Shown here: in pieces, positions 17,924-27,516 of the stretch
How positions within the stretch are numbered: the stretch's first letter is position 1
Layout: every line of letters starts with the position of its first letter
From: Candidatus Polarisedimenticolia bacterium
GTDB lineage: Bacteria; Acidobacteriota; Polarisedimenticolia; Gp22-AA2; AA152
DNA length: 64,000 nt
Assembly: GCA_036004685.1 (NCBI GenBank)
Contig: DASYRE010000031.1
Span: forward strand, 1 to 64,000
Direction: 5' to 3'
Made by a program: the position numbers and the translations under genes
The notes under the pieces: generated by a model
The model's database searches: none
What the model was told of the DNA's origin: nothing
Seen by the model: the letters and a program-made list of their open reading frames with translations, nothing else

Positions 17924-17989
17924 TTGCTTGAGATCGGCCTCCTGCCCCGGGCCGGTTCTGCTTGAGGTCACCCTCTTGCCCAGGCCGCT
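17924..17989. repeat. Imperfect 33-bp tandem repeat
   Basis: Two adjacent units (17924-17956 and 17957-17989) share the pattern TTGCTTGAG, TC, CCTC-TTGCCC and GGCCG with roughly 80% identity and one gap. The second unit ends on the ArsR stop codon, so the pair fills the space between the two genes of the operon. It could fold or be a remnant of a duplicated ArsR 3' end. Confidence 0.4.
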
Positions 17990-18318
17990 CATGGGTTCTC
18001 CTTGAGGTAGCGCTCCAAGGCGTCGAGCCGGTCGTTCCACGACCTGCGATGGCGCTCGAGCCAGCGCTCCGCCTCCTGCAACCGCTTCGCCTCGAGCCGG
18101 CAATGATGCTCGCGGCCCTGCTTGCGCCGCGTCAGCAATCCCGCCTCCTCCAGAATGCGCAGGTGCTTCGAGATCGCCGGCGCCGAGACCTTGAACGGCC
18201 TGGCCAGCTCCGACACCGTCGCCTCGCCCGCCGCGAGACGCGCCAGGATGCCGCGGCGGATCGGATGAGCCAGGGCGCCGAAGGCGAGGTCGAGCTGCCG
18301 CGCGCTATAGTTAACCAT
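17989..18318 (-). CDS. ArsR-family transcriptional regulator
   Basis: 109-residue winged-helix repressor. The helix-turn-helix region reads ALAHPIRRGILARLAAGE, VSELARPFKVSAPAISKHLRILEEAGLL, then a wing with RRKQGREHHC. Many ArsR proteins sense metals through Cys residues; this one has a single Cys (HHC) and no CxC metal site, so it belongs to the non-metal group linked to SRPBCC proteins. The ATG at 18318 is preferred over a start at 18354: a TTGACA-N17-TATATT promoter places the transcription start at this ATG, so translation is probably leaderless. A near-perfect palindrome covers the start codon, which suggests self-repression. Confidence 0.85.
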   Translation of the reverse strand: MVNYSARQLDLAFGALAHPIRRGILARLAAGEATVSELARPFKVSAPAISKHLRILEEAGLLTRRKQGREHHCRLEAKRLQEAERWLERHRRSWNDRLDALERYLKENP

Positions 18319-18354
18319 ATGGTGAAATATACGAGGAGGCTCCGCGGCTGTCAA
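18311..18354 (-). promoter_or_regulatory. Leaderless sigma-70 promoter and operator of the ArsR operon
   Basis: On the minus strand: -35 TTGACA (18354-18349), 17-base spacer, -10 TATATT (18331-18326), then about seven bases to the ATG at 18318. A 16-base near-palindrome, TTAACCATATGGTGAA (18311-18326), spans the end of the -10 box and the start codon and is a likely ArsR operator. Confidence 0.65.
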
Positions 18355-18757
18355 GTATCGATTGCTGGGCCTCCGTCATGGACGTCGGTGGTCCACGCGG
18401 CTCGGCGATGTATTCGCGACCGCCTCACGGACGCAAAGGGCTCGATACCCCAGCGCCACCCGTGCGGAGCAGATGGGGCGGGTTACATGTACCTGCTTGA
18501 AGTGAAGGCTGGGATGATCGGTTGGTGGCCTGCTCGATCTCAGGCGTCATCGCGTGGAACGTCTGGCGGACGTGGAGCTTGGCCTTCTGGCCCTGCTCTT
18601 CGCCCGCGCTCGAGCTCGGCCGACCCGCCGGGCAAGAAACCGGGAACTCCCGGGCCGATTTCCTGAATAGACATCCGAAGGGAAAAAACTCGAGCGCCGG
18701 CTCTCCGTCCGAAGACGGTGAGCGGCGGGAGACCTTTCGGTCCGAAGGAGGTCCGAC
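18355..18757. other. Gap of 403 bases, gene remnants
   Basis: No intact gene is supported. The only recognisable content is the SRPBCC fragment at 18522-18603. The last part carries the ribosome binding site (GAAGGAGG) of the BNR-repeat gene starting at 18758. Open frames crossing this stretch on both strands have no family signature. Confidence 0.5.
18522..18603 (-). pseudogene. SRPBCC gene fragment
   Basis: About 80 bases closely match the 3' part of the SRPBCC gene at 17029-17107. The minus-strand translation EEQGQKAKLHVRQTFHAMTP is nearly the same as EEQGSKTKLHVRQTFHVMTP of the intact gene. Similarity stops abruptly on both sides, so this is a leftover of a duplicated or recombined copy. 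Confidence 0.75.
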
Positions 18758-19915
18758 ATGAGCGGAGCGAGACATGTGAGGCGTCTGGCGGTGGCGGCGA
18801 TGGCCGTGGTGGCGGTCGTGCTGGGGTCGTGGTCGGGAGATCTGCACGCGGCCAGAGGCACGCCGGGGCAGTGGAACCTGGCCACCGGAATCTGCGGAAC
18901 GGTGGTGGATCTGGCGACCCAGGGGTACACCGGCTACGTCTTCGCCGCGGTGCAGTCGCAGAACCAGTTCTGCGCCGGTGTCTACCGGAGCAGCAACGGC
19001 GGCGCCAGCTTCTCGAAGGTGGGGATCACCTACCCAGGCTACAGCCAACCCACCATCTTCGACCTTTCCAACGGGCCCGGCGCAGCCATCTATGCCGCCA
19101 CCAGCGCCGGCATCTGGCGAACCTACTCGGAGACCATGGTGACCTGGGAGCGCCTCACCAACGGTTTCCCGGTGAATGAGTACGGTGTCGTGCTGGGGTG
19201 GATCTACATGGTGGACTGGGTGTGGGGCAGCAACGAATTCTACGCCACGTTCGATCCCGAGGCGCTCAATGGCGGCGGGCTCTATCGCAGCACCGACGGC
19301 GGCAGCTCCTGGACGCTCGTGCAGCCGGGCCTGGACGCGGTCTCAGTGAACCACGGCATGCAGTGCGGCGGCACCGGTAACTTGACGGTCGTCGCCGCGG
19401 CCCGACCCGACCGCGGGGGACTCGCCGGCGGATTGTGGGTGAGCCGCGACGGCGGCGTCACCTGGGCCCGCTCGCTGACCTGGCCGACCGCCCGCGCCAT
19501 GGACGCCGGCATCGACTGCAGCGGCAATCAGTACATCAACAAGAATTTCACCCACATCTTCGTCACCAACGGCGATCCCACCGTGAACGCCGCGGTCTAC
19601 CGCAGCACCGATCTCGCCCAGACGTTCGTGCCCGACAACCAGGGCATTCCCACCTGCTGCGGCTCCACGATTCGCGACGACCGGCTGGGATGGACGCTGG
19701 GCAACGTGGTGGGGAGCTGGGCGCCAACCAGCGGCGGGGACGGGCTGTACACGCGTAACATCGAATCCAAGATCGGCGCGGCCTGGTCGAAGTACACCGC
19801 CAACGGCCTGCCGTTCGGCGCCGCCATCGCCGACTGGGTCTACACCCCCGATCCCGCCACCGGCATATTCCAGTACGTGGTCATCGTCAATGGAGGCATC
19901 TACTACAAGCGCTGA
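18758..19915 (+). CDS. Secreted BNR/Asp-box repeat protein
   Basis: 385-residue exported protein with a signal peptide (about 1-31, ending LHA). The mature part contains Asp-box/BNR-type motifs, S-x-D-G-G-x-x-W like, at YRSSNGGASF, YRSTDGGSSWTL and VSRDGGVTWA, and a fourth degenerate one at YRSTDLAQTF. These mark a beta-propeller of the sialidase/photosystem-assembly type. No catalytic residues of a sialidase (Arg triad, Asp, Tyr/Glu) could be identified, so an enzymatic role is not claimed. The start has a strong ribosome binding site (GAAGGAGG). A strong intrinsic terminator follows the stop, so it is monocistronic. Confidence 0.8.
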   Translation: MSGARHVRRLAVAAMAVVAVVLGSWSGDLHAARGTPGQWNLATGICGTVVDLATQGYTGYVFAAVQSQNQFCAGVYRSSNGGASFSKVGITYPGYSQPTIFDLSNGPGAAIYAATSAGIWRTYSETMVTWERLTNGFPVNEYGVVLGWIYMVDWVWGSNEFYATFDPEALNGGGLYRSTDGGSSWTLVQPGLDAVSVNHGMQCGGTGNLTVVAAARPDRGGLAGGLWVSRDGGVTWARSLTWPTARAMDAGIDCSGNQYINKNFTHIFVTNGDPTVNAAVYRSTDLAQTFVPDNQGIPTCCGSTIRDDRLGWTLGNVVGSWAPTSGGDGLYTRNIESKIGAAWSKYTANGLPFGAAIADWVYTPDPATGIFQYVVIVNGGIYYKR

Positions 19916-19941
19916 CCCTGCACGGCAGCGTCATGCGCGCG

Positions 19942-19971
19942 AGGGGTGGGCCGCCGGGCCCGCCCCTTTTT
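19942..19971 (+). terminator. Intrinsic terminator after the BNR gene
   Basis: GGGGTGGGCC pairs with GGCCCGCCCC around a 4-base loop (19943-19966, one T-G pair), followed directly by TTTTT. It lies 27 bases beyond the stop of the BNR-repeat gene. Confidence 0.8.
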
Positions 19972-20135
19972 CTTATCAGGTCGCAAAGGCGCTGCCGATT
20001 TACATCCAAGCGAGGCGTAGCCTCGCCCGTCGAGCGGCGCGCCGGGATGCTGCGGCTCCAGAAGCCGGCCAGGAGTCCGTCACCGTTTCCGAAGCGGTGG
20101 ACCGCCTGAACGAGTCGAACTCCAGGCGAAATGCG

Positions 20136-22859
20136 TCACCGGGGGTTCGCTTTGCGCGTCCAGTCGGTGATGAGCGTCACGGGTGAGGCGAGGTCCTCCT
20201 CGCGAGGGACGGTCACCAGGAAGCGGTTGCCGTCGGGCGCCACGTCGTAGGGCCAGAGCCCGGAAGCGCCGTGAAACTGGAAGAGCTTGCGGGACGAGCC
20301 TGTCTGGAAGCCCGCCGCCGACGGGATGATTTCCACCGACACCAGGAAATTGCCGGGATCGATGTAGAACAACTCGCGGCCGTTTCGATTCCAGCGCGCC
20401 TGCCGTCCTCCCCCCTGCGAAACCTGCCAGCGACCTCCGGGCTGAGGATACGCCGCGACGTAGACCTGGTTCCGGCCCGTCTCCCCGGCAGTGTAAGCGA
20501 CGAAGCGACCGTCCGGAGAAAACTGGGCGCTGAGGAAGAAATCCTCCGACTTGATCTTGGCGAACAGCGTGGGTTTCCCCCGGCCCGCGGCGGCGATGGA
20601 GTAGAGCTCGCCGTCGAATGGCTTCGCCGCATCCTCCGGCCAGTACAGCAGCACGTCGCGCCAGGACGCCATCGGCCAGATGAAATCGGACTTGGAGTCG
20701 ATGATCGGCCAGGATCGGGTCCCATCGATGCTGAGCGCATCCAGCTTGGCGTTGCCGGCACCGTTGGTCGGCACCGCAACCGACTTGCCGTCGGAGAGCC
20801 AGGCGACGTGCGGATGGTCGGCGTTATCCACGGTGAGCTTGTTCCGGCGGCCCGTCTCGAGATCGACCAGCCAGATGTCCGAGGTGCCGTGGTCCGGATT
20901 CGCGATGGAGAGCACGGCGCTGCGCCCGTCCGGTGAGATGCTCGGCGTGCCGCCGTACGTATAATCCGCCGGCTCGCCGACGTCGCCCAGGATCCGCCCG
21001 GAGCGATCGAGCCAGCGCAGCTGCGTGCGTGTCTGGTTGCTCCCCGTCATGCAGAGGAGCACGCCGCTCTCGGAGGCCGCGAAGACCCCCCGGCTGAATC
21101 GTTTGTCGATGCGAACTTCGTCCACGAGAGGGACGGCCGGACCGTCAATCTTCAGCGCGGCTGTGTCGAATCGCTGGGCCACCAGCACGGTGCCGCGCAC
21201 ATAGATCAAGTGTCCGCGCGAATAGATGATGTTGGACGCCACGTGCAGCACCTCGGTTCGCCGGTTCGATCCCAGCTCACCGGCGTAGATAGTCGGTGCC
21301 TCACCGCTGCCGGCCGTGGCGCCGTGACGAGCCAGGTAAAGAAAGTGCCGGCCATCCGGAAGAAAGTGCGGATAGCGGTGGCTCTTTTCCGTGAGGGCGG
21401 CGTCGAGGGTGGTCGCCGCGGTCACCGGACCGCCTTCGCTTGAGACCCGGGAGACCGGACCGAGCGCCCCGCTGGTGAACAGAATGTCGCCGGCCCGGTT
21501 CCAGGTTCCGCCCCGGGGGTCCACGTCGTCCGCCAGGGTGATCACCGGGCCGCCCGCCACATCCACCCGTTTGAGCTTGGCGTTGGCGAAGAACCCCAGC
21601 GATTTCCCATCCGGAGAAAAGAACGGTCCCTGCGCGGATTCCGTGCCGGCGAGCGGGTGGGCGTCCGCCGCTCCCAGCGAGCGCACCCAGAGCAGGTCGG
21701 GCCCCTGGCCGTTGCGGGCGCAAAACGCGATCGTCGAGCCATCCGGAGAAATGGCGAGGGGCAGCGGGTTGTCGGTGCTCGACGAGAACAGCACGCCCGG
21801 CGGCGGCTCCAGCAGGGCCTGGGCAAGAGGCGGCTCGGGAGGCGTCCGGGTGGCTACGAAAACCGCTGCTCCGGCGGCCACGACCGCCAGCGCCGCCACC
21901 ACCCAGGCGACCACTTCGCGAAGCGGGCGCCCCTTGACCGCCGGTTTCGTGGCACCGGTCTGCCAGCCGCCCTCGGCGATCCAGTCGAGCTGCAGCTTCA
22001 AGTCGTGCGCGTTCTGAATCCGGTCGGCCGGGTCCTTGGCGAGACAGGCCTCCACCAGCCGGTCGAGCGCGGGCGGCGACACCGGCACCGCCTGGGAAAT
22101 AGGCGCGGGTTTGGAGCCCATGATGGAGGTGATCAGCGACGCCTGGCTCGCGCCGCTGAAGGCCCGCCGGCCCGTCGCCATCTCGTAGAGCACGCAGCCC
22201 AGCGCCCATATGTCGGCGCTCACCCCCGCCTCTTTTCCTTCCAGCTGCTCGGGCGCCATGTATTGAAACGTTCCCACGATCGTCCCCTCGGCCGTGAGCG
22301 GCTGGGCCATCGTGGGCGATTGCGTGAGCGCCGTCATGGAGACGCCGCTGCCGCTGTCCCCTCCCGCCAGGCCGGTGGCGCGCGCCAGGCCGAAATCCAT
22401 CAGCTTGGCGCCCGATTTCGTGAGCATCACGTTGCCGGGCTTGAGGTCGCGGTGCACCACCCCCGCCCGGTGCGCCTTGTCCAGCGCGTCGGCAATCTCG
22501 GCGCCGATGCGCAATACCTCGGGCGTGGGCAGCGCCCGCTTGGCGAGACGCTCCGCCAGCGTCTCGCCTTCGATCAGCTCCATCACCAGATAGTCGGTGC
22601 CGCCCTCTCGGCCGATGTCGAAGAGCGTGCAGATGTGCGGATGGTTGAGCGACGAGACCGTTTTCGCTTCGCGCTCGAAGCGGGCGCGGACTTCGGGATT
22701 CGACGAAAGGTGTTGCGGCAGGACCTTGACGGCGACTTCGCGCCCCAGGCGCGTGTCACGCGCCCGATAGACCTCGCCCATCCCTCCCGCGCCAAGCGGA
22801 GAGAGCACTTCGTAAGGCCCAAGCCTTTTTCCGGCGTTCAAGCTCATCGTTTCGGCCAT
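20136..22859 (-). CDS. Serine/threonine protein kinase with TolB/WD40-like propeller
   Basis: 907-residue membrane kinase of the PknB type. The kinase domain starts near residue 13: GAGGMGEVYRARD (glycine loop), VAVKVL (ATP Lys), HRDLKPGN (catalytic loop), DFGLARA (magnesium), and APE at YMAPEQLEG. All catalytic residues are intact. One transmembrane helix follows (VVAALAVVAAGAAVFVA). The outer half is a beta-propeller of TolB/PD40-like repeats with the recurrent S-P-D-G motif (ISPDG, FSPDGKSLGFF, FSPDGRFVAYT). The start at 22859 has a weak ribosome binding site; 22847 is an alternative. The receptor-like layout suggests sensing outside and phosphorylating inside. Two more kinases of this layout lie at 38-44 kb. 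Confidence 0.92.
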   Translation of the reverse strand: MAETMSLNAGKRLGPYEVLSPLGAGGMGEVYRARDTRLGREVAVKVLPQHLSSNPEVRARFEREAKTVSSLNHPHICTLFDIGREGGTDYLVMELIEGETLAERLAKRALPTPEVLRIGAEIADALDKAHRAGVVHRDLKPGNVMLTKSGAKLMDFGLARATGLAGGDSGSGVSMTALTQSPTMAQPLTAEGTIVGTFQYMAPEQLEGKEAGVSADIWALGCVLYEMATGRRAFSGASQASLITSIMGSKPAPISQAVPVSPPALDRLVEACLAKDPADRIQNAHDLKLQLDWIAEGGWQTGATKPAVKGRPLREVVAWVVAALAVVAAGAAVFVATRTPPEPPLAQALLEPPPGVLFSSSTDNPLPLAISPDGSTIAFCARNGQGPDLLWVRSLGAADAHPLAGTESAQGPFFSPDGKSLGFFANAKLKRVDVAGGPVITLADDVDPRGGTWNRAGDILFTSGALGPVSRVSSEGGPVTAATTLDAALTEKSHRYPHFLPDGRHFLYLARHGATAGSGEAPTIYAGELGSNRRTEVLHVASNIIYSRGHLIYVRGTVLVAQRFDTAALKIDGPAVPLVDEVRIDKRFSRGVFAASESGVLLCMTGSNQTRTQLRWLDRSGRILGDVGEPADYTYGGTPSISPDGRSAVLSIANPDHGTSDIWLVDLETGRRNKLTVDNADHPHVAWLSDGKSVAVPTNGAGNAKLDALSIDGTRSWPIIDSKSDFIWPMASWRDVLLYWPEDAAKPFDGELYSIAAAGRGKPTLFAKIKSEDFFLSAQFSPDGRFVAYTAGETGRNQVYVAAYPQPGGRWQVSQGGGRQARWNRNGRELFYIDPGNFLVSVEIIPSAAGFQTGSSRKLFQFHGASGLWPYDVAPDGNRFLVTVPREEDLASPVTLITDWTRKANPR

Positions 22860-23068
22860 CCCTACGGGCGAGGCGTCGCGTAGCGAGGCAGTATAAGCTG
22901 AAACCACCTCCCGCCTCCCCGGAGAGCCCGCGTCCGCTTCCCTCCACCCGCCGGTTCTTGATAGTATTTGTCCGCCCTTTTTGACCCCCAGGCCACGGCA
23001 ACCCAGGCACCCGGACGACCGTCTCCCGCGCCGCGGCGGGCGGCCCGCCCCGTCACCGAGGAGGCCTC

Positions 23069-24265
23069 TTGCGCATCCCGACCTTCAAGATGGAGCGGAT
23101 GCAGTCCACGTACGAGAACTACGTGGAGTACAACCTCTCCGAGTCCGGCGTCCACCCGATGCGCCTGGATGAGCTGCTGGACGGCTCGCCGGCGGCGCTT
23201 TCGACCGAGCGCCTGCTCGCAACCGAGCTCGGCTACTGCCAGTCGAACGGCACCGAGAAGCTGCGCGAGCTCATCGCCCTGTTCTACCCCGGCGCCACGC
23301 GCGAGAACGTCATCGTCACCAACGGCGGCGCCGAGGCCAACTACGCCTCCTTCTGGACGCTGCTCGAGAAGACCGACCGCGTCGCCCTGCAAATCCCCAA
23401 TTACTTCCAGACCCCCGGCCTCGCCCGCATCTACGGCGAGCGCGCCGATTTCTTCCGCCTCGTCCGCCGCAAGGAAGGCGCCGCCACCCGCTGGGCGCTG
23501 GACGTGGAGTCCCTGCGCCGCGCCGTGACCAAGAAGACCCGCATCATCCTGGTGACCAACCCCAACAACCCCACCGGCGCCATCCTGACCGAGGCGGAGA
23601 TGGACGCCATCGTCCAGATCGCCCGCCGCGCCGGCGCCTGGATCGTGGCCGATGAGATCTACCGCGGCGCCGAGCTCTCCGGGACCACCACGCCAACCTT
23701 CTACGGACGTTATGCGCGCGTCCTCATCACCTCCGGCCTCTCCAAGGCCTTCGGCCTCCCCGGCCTGCGCATCGGCTGGGTCGTCGGCCCTCCTAAGACC
23801 ATCGAGGCGATCTGGACCCACCGCGACTACACCACCATCGCCCCCTCCATCGTCAGCGACCACCTCGCCCGCATCGCCATGGAGCCCGCGCGGAGGGAGA
23901 AGATCTTCCAGCGCACTTACTCGATCATCCGGACCAACCTGCCACCGCTGGAGAAGTGGATTGCGAGCCATGGAGATCTCTTCGATTACACGCCCCCGCA
24001 GGCAGGAGCGATTGCGTTCCTGAAGTATCGCCTGCCGATTGGGTCGATCAAGCTGGTGGACAGGTTGCGTAAGGAGCAGTCAGTGCTGATCGTCGCGGGA
24101 GATCAGTGCGGGTTGCCGAAGCACATCAGGATTGGGTACGGGAGTCCGGTGGAGTATACGGCGAAGGGGTTGGGGAAGATTGACACCTTAATCCCCCGAC
24201 TGCGCAATCGTCGGACCCCGACTCGTGCACCGCATAGACTCACATCCACTTCGATTCGGTCATGA
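23069..24265 (+). CDS. Class I/II PLP-dependent aminotransferase
   Basis: 398-residue enzyme of fold-type I. Visible features are NGGAEANY (PLP phosphate region), NPNNPTGA (the Asn that contacts the PLP ring), DEIYRG (Asp pairing with the pyridine nitrogen) and SGLSKAFGLPGLRIGW, where the Lys is the Schiff-base residue and Arg binds the substrate carboxylate. The start is TTG at 23069 behind a GAGGAGG ribosome binding site. Substrate cannot be read from the sequence; relatives act on aspartate, tyrosine or unusual amino acids. The last about 20 residues (after LIPRL) look unlike the family and may be read-through into non-conserved sequence. No pathway partner lies nearby. Confidence 0.88.
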   Translation: MRIPTFKMERMQSTYENYVEYNLSESGVHPMRLDELLDGSPAALSTERLLATELGYCQSNGTEKLRELIALFYPGATRENVIVTNGGAEANYASFWTLLEKTDRVALQIPNYFQTPGLARIYGERADFFRLVRRKEGAATRWALDVESLRRAVTKKTRIILVTNPNNPTGAILTEAEMDAIVQIARRAGAWIVADEIYRGAELSGTTTPTFYGRYARVLITSGLSKAFGLPGLRIGWVVGPPKTIEAIWTHRDYTTIAPSIVSDHLARIAMEPARREKIFQRTYSIIRTNLPPLEKWIASHGDLFDYTPPQAGAIAFLKYRLPIGSIKLVDRLRKEQSVLIVAGDQCGLPKHIRIGYGSPVEYTAKGLGKIDTLIPRLRNRRTPTRAPHRLTSTSIRS

Positions 24266-24323
24266 CGCCAAAACAGCTCCTGAAAACCATTTAGTGCGCC
24301 GCGACTCTTGAGCGGAGAAGAAT

Positions 24324-25280
24324 ATGGCTGAGCCGTATACAATACGAGTGTTCGTTCCGGAAGGTGACCCGGAGGGAGTGAAGATTGTCGAACTCCTAAA
24401 TTGGACCGGCGTCGGTATCGCCTTACCACGCTCGGCCTGGCCGAAAGTGGCCGGACGCTCGGAGTTCAAAAGAGCGGGCGTTTACATTCTCACTGGTACA
24501 GCGGAAGGTACCGACGATGAGCTCCCGACGATCTACGTAGGTCAAGGCGACGAGATCGGCGCGAGGATCGAATCACATTACGCGACAAAGGACTTCTGGC
24601 ACTGGGCATACGCGTTCGTCTCCAACGCGAACGCTCTGAATCGTGCCCACATCACGTGGCTAGAACACGCGCTGCTTCAGCGAGCGCAGAACGCTGAACG
24701 TTGCCACCTCGATAACGCGAACCAGCCAAGAGAGCCCGGACTGTCGGAGTCTGAGCGTGCCGACACGCTGGGTTTTCTGCGAGAGATGCTCCGGATTCTC
24801 CCACTCCTAGGCGTTCGCGTGTTCGAGAAGCCTACTCCGGTCGCTACGCCTGGGACGGGTCCCCCGACAATGCGGGGTATGACGGACCCATCTGATGAGA
24901 GGGATGCAGTCGTCGTGCCAGCTCAGGAGGACGGATTCAGGAAGGTGTTCCTGGGTGAGAACTGCTGGCATGCGATCCGCATTGGTGGCGGAATGCTCTC
25001 CAAGATCAAGTACATCGCGGCATATCAATCTGCACCGGTATCCGCAATCACCCATTATGCTCGCGTGAAACGAATCGAACCCTACGGTGACGATAACAAA
25101 TACCAGCTTGTGTTCGCGGAGCCCGCCACGCTGCTTCCGAGACCGATTCCATTTGCCGACGCACCACAAGGATCAATGCAAGGACCGCGGTATACGAGCC
25201 TCGCACGCCTGCTCTCCGCAAAGCGGGTTGTCGAACTATTCGGTCGGTCTCTGTCAGTCATTTCGGCGCGCTCGACTTAA
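24324..25280 (+). CDS. GIY-YIG nuclease family protein of the defence island
   Basis: 318-residue protein. An N-terminal GIY-YIG domain is visible: GVYILTG and, 15 residues later, TIYVGQGDEIGARIESH, giving the GVY/YVG pair and the catalytic Arg region, followed by a Glu-bearing helix (TWLEHALL). The C-terminal part (from about 195: VVVPAQEDGF, WHAIRI, YQSAPVSAITHYARV) is a separate beta-rich domain seen with nucleases; I recognise the pattern but cannot name the family with certainty. Ribosome binding site GGAGAAG. It directly precedes the type III restriction genes. Base composition is lower in GC than the flanks, matching the whole island. It may be an accessory nuclease of the restriction system. 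Confidence 0.7.
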   Translation: MAEPYTIRVFVPEGDPEGVKIVELLNWTGVGIALPRSAWPKVAGRSEFKRAGVYILTGTAEGTDDELPTIYVGQGDEIGARIESHYATKDFWHWAYAFVSNANALNRAHITWLEHALLQRAQNAERCHLDNANQPREPGLSESERADTLGFLREMLRILPLLGVRVFEKPTPVATPGTGPPTMRGMTDPSDERDAVVVPAQEDGFRKVFLGENCWHAIRIGGGMLSKIKYIAAYQSAPVSAITHYARVKRIEPYGDDNKYQLVFAEPATLLPRPIPFADAPQGSMQGPRYTSLARLLSAKRVVELFGRSLSVISARST

Positions 25281-25419
25281 ACCACAAGCCCCTATGGATC
25301 TCGGGGTAGAATTCACTCTTGGCTTAGCAGGAAGTGGAGCCTGAAATAACTGGAACTGCTTTGCCTCGCTCCCTGAGCATCCCGAAGGTATTCACTATTG
25401 TCACAGAAGAGTGACTGCA

Positions 25420-27510
25420 ATGACCGATGAACAACGCCAGGAAATCATCCGCCGATTACAACAAGGCGAGGTGCTTTCGGCAGACTGGGTGCGAATCCTC
25501 TTCCCACCAGAGAAACGCGAATACGAACTCGTCTATTACGGGAAGGAACGCGAGGAAGACATAGTTGCCAACGCTATTGCCGTGCCCCTTCAAAAGGTTC
25601 GCACGTTCGGCGAGAACGGAGACGGATGGCACAACATGCTTATCTTTGGCGACAACTTGCAGGTGATGAAGACCCTGCTTGAGATGAAGCGGGAAGGACG
25701 ACTCTGCAACGGTGATGGAACGCCTGGAGTTAGGCTTGTCTACATTGACCCACCGTTCGCCACAAAACGAGATTTCAGCGGCTCGAAGGATCAAAGAGCT
25801 TACCAAGACAAGATCGAAGGCGCCGCTTTTGTCGAATTTATGAGAAGGCGTCTCGTCCTACTGAAACAACTACTGGCAGACGATGGCAGCATATATCTCC
25901 ATTTAGACACAAAGAAACTTCATTATCTCAAGATTATAATGGATGAGTTGTTTGGAGAATCGCGATTCTCAAGTGAGATCATATGGAAGCGAACATCTGC
26001 CCATAGCGACGCGAGTGGATATGCCAACATTCATGACTCTATCCTCTTTTACGCACAATCAGAGATTACACCTTTCAATTCTCAATATCGGCCCTACGCC
26101 GAAGACTATGTTGCAGGGCGCTATAAACACATCGAGACGACCGGACCGAGAAAGGGAAAGAGATATGCCGACGATAACCTCATCGGCACAGGTTTGAAAG
26201 GGGGTGGCTACCCATACAAATGGAAGGGCATCTTTCGGACATGGCGATGTCCGGAAACAACCATGAAGCAATATGAAAAAGATAATCTTCTCTACTACAC
26301 AAACAAGGGCGTAGCACGCATCAAGCGTTTTGTGGACGATCTTCCTGGGGTTTCTCCCGCTGATGTCTGGCTGGATATCAATCCAGTAAATTCCCAGGCC
26401 GCTGAACGCATGGATTATCCAACACAGAAACCAGAATCATTACTTGCTCGCATAATCGCTACGTCCTCTCGCGCTGGCGACTTAGTTCTAGATGCATTTG
26501 CGGGATCAGGAACGACCTGTGCCGTTGCAGAGAAACTGGGTCGGCGATGGGTTGGCGTCGATTGCGGCAAACTAGCCGTTTACACTATCCAAAAACGGAT
26601 GCTCAATTTGCTGTCCGGGATTGGCAACCAAGGCGAAGTCCTTAAGCCCAAGGCGTTTGGGCTCTACAACGCCGGTCTTTACGATTTCTCAAAGCTCCGA
26701 TCGTTGTCGTGGGATGCGTGGCGCTTTTTCGCACTGCAATTGTTTCAATGTCGAGACGAGGCTCATAGAATCGGCGGCATCCAGCTCGACGGCTACCTTA
26801 GAGGGACAAGCGTGCTGGTGTTCAATTATCAGAAGCAACCCGGTGTGAGGATCGACGAAGAGACGGTGCAAAGCTTGCACGAAGCCCTTGGATCGAAGGT
26901 GGGCGGCCGCCTTTTCATCATTGCACCCGCGCTGGTTTTCGATTTCCAGCAGGACTACCTGACGCTGGACGGCGTGCGCTACTTCGCTTTGCGCATACCC
27001 TATTCGATCATCCACGAACTTCACCAACGAGAGTTCACGGCGCTCAAACAACCTGTGGACGAGTTGGCAGTCAACGACACGGTGGATGCGGTTGGCTTCG
27101 ATTTCATTCGCTCGCCCGATTTGCACTACGTGGCCACGGCAGAAGGACAAAAGGGCGAGCCGTTCAGCGAAGGCGTGATCCACATCAAGACATTCAAGAG
27201 CGAAGCCGCTGTCCGGGACTCCACCAAGAAGTCTAATCGCGAGACGCTTTCGATGGTGATGCTTGACTTTGATTTCGACACGGAATCAAACGTATTCGAC
27301 GTCGACGCGGTATATTACGCTGGGCCGATACAGAAAGAAAACTGGAAGGTGCGGTTTCCGCTCGAATCGGTCGGCAAGCAGCTCATGGCGGTGTTCGTGG
27401 ACATCTACGGCAATGAGGCACGAGACGTCATTCCCGCCAGCAAGTTTGGTCTGGGTCTCGCACAAGCAGCAAAGCCCGCCAAGAGGGCGCCAAAGAAAGC
27501 GAAGAAGTAA
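25420..27510 (+). CDS. Type III restriction system Mod: adenine-N6 DNA methyltransferase
   Basis: About 696 residues from ATG 25420; GTG 25411 is in frame and possible. The beta-class order is seen: DPPF (motif IV, near residue 110) comes before DAFAGSGTT (motif I, S-adenosylmethionine binding, near residue 357). The target-recognition region lies between them. Together with Res it forms the type III complex; Mod sets the recognition sequence and protects host DNA by adenine methylation. The C-terminal third is a conserved extension typical of Mod in this subgroup, ending in a Lys-rich tail. Its stop is 6 bases from the start of res. Composition is AT-richer than the neighbours, which suggests horizontal transfer. 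Confidence 0.92.
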   Translation: MTDEQRQEIIRRLQQGEVLSADWVRILFPPEKREYELVYYGKEREEDIVANAIAVPLQKVRTFGENGDGWHNMLIFGDNLQVMKTLLEMKREGRLCNGDGTPGVRLVYIDPPFATKRDFSGSKDQRAYQDKIEGAAFVEFMRRRLVLLKQLLADDGSIYLHLDTKKLHYLKIIMDELFGESRFSSEIIWKRTSAHSDASGYANIHDSILFYAQSEITPFNSQYRPYAEDYVAGRYKHIETTGPRKGKRYADDNLIGTGLKGGGYPYKWKGIFRTWRCPETTMKQYEKDNLLYYTNKGVARIKRFVDDLPGVSPADVWLDINPVNSQAAERMDYPTQKPESLLARIIATSSRAGDLVLDAFAGSGTTCAVAEKLGRRWVGVDCGKLAVYTIQKRMLNLLSGIGNQGEVLKPKAFGLYNAGLYDFSKLRSLSWDAWRFFALQLFQCRDEAHRIGGIQLDGYLRGTSVLVFNYQKQPGVRIDEETVQSLHEALGSKVGGRLFIIAPALVFDFQQDYLTLDGVRYFALRIPYSIIHELHQREFTALKQPVDELAVNDTVDAVGFDFIRSPDLHYVATAEGQKGEPFSEGVIHIKTFKSEAAVRDSTKKSNRETLSMVMLDFDFDTESNVFDVDAVYYAGPIQKENWKVRFPLESVGKQLMAVFVDIYGNEARDVIPASKFGLGLAQAAKPAKRAPKKAKK

Positions 27511-27516
27511 TCCACC

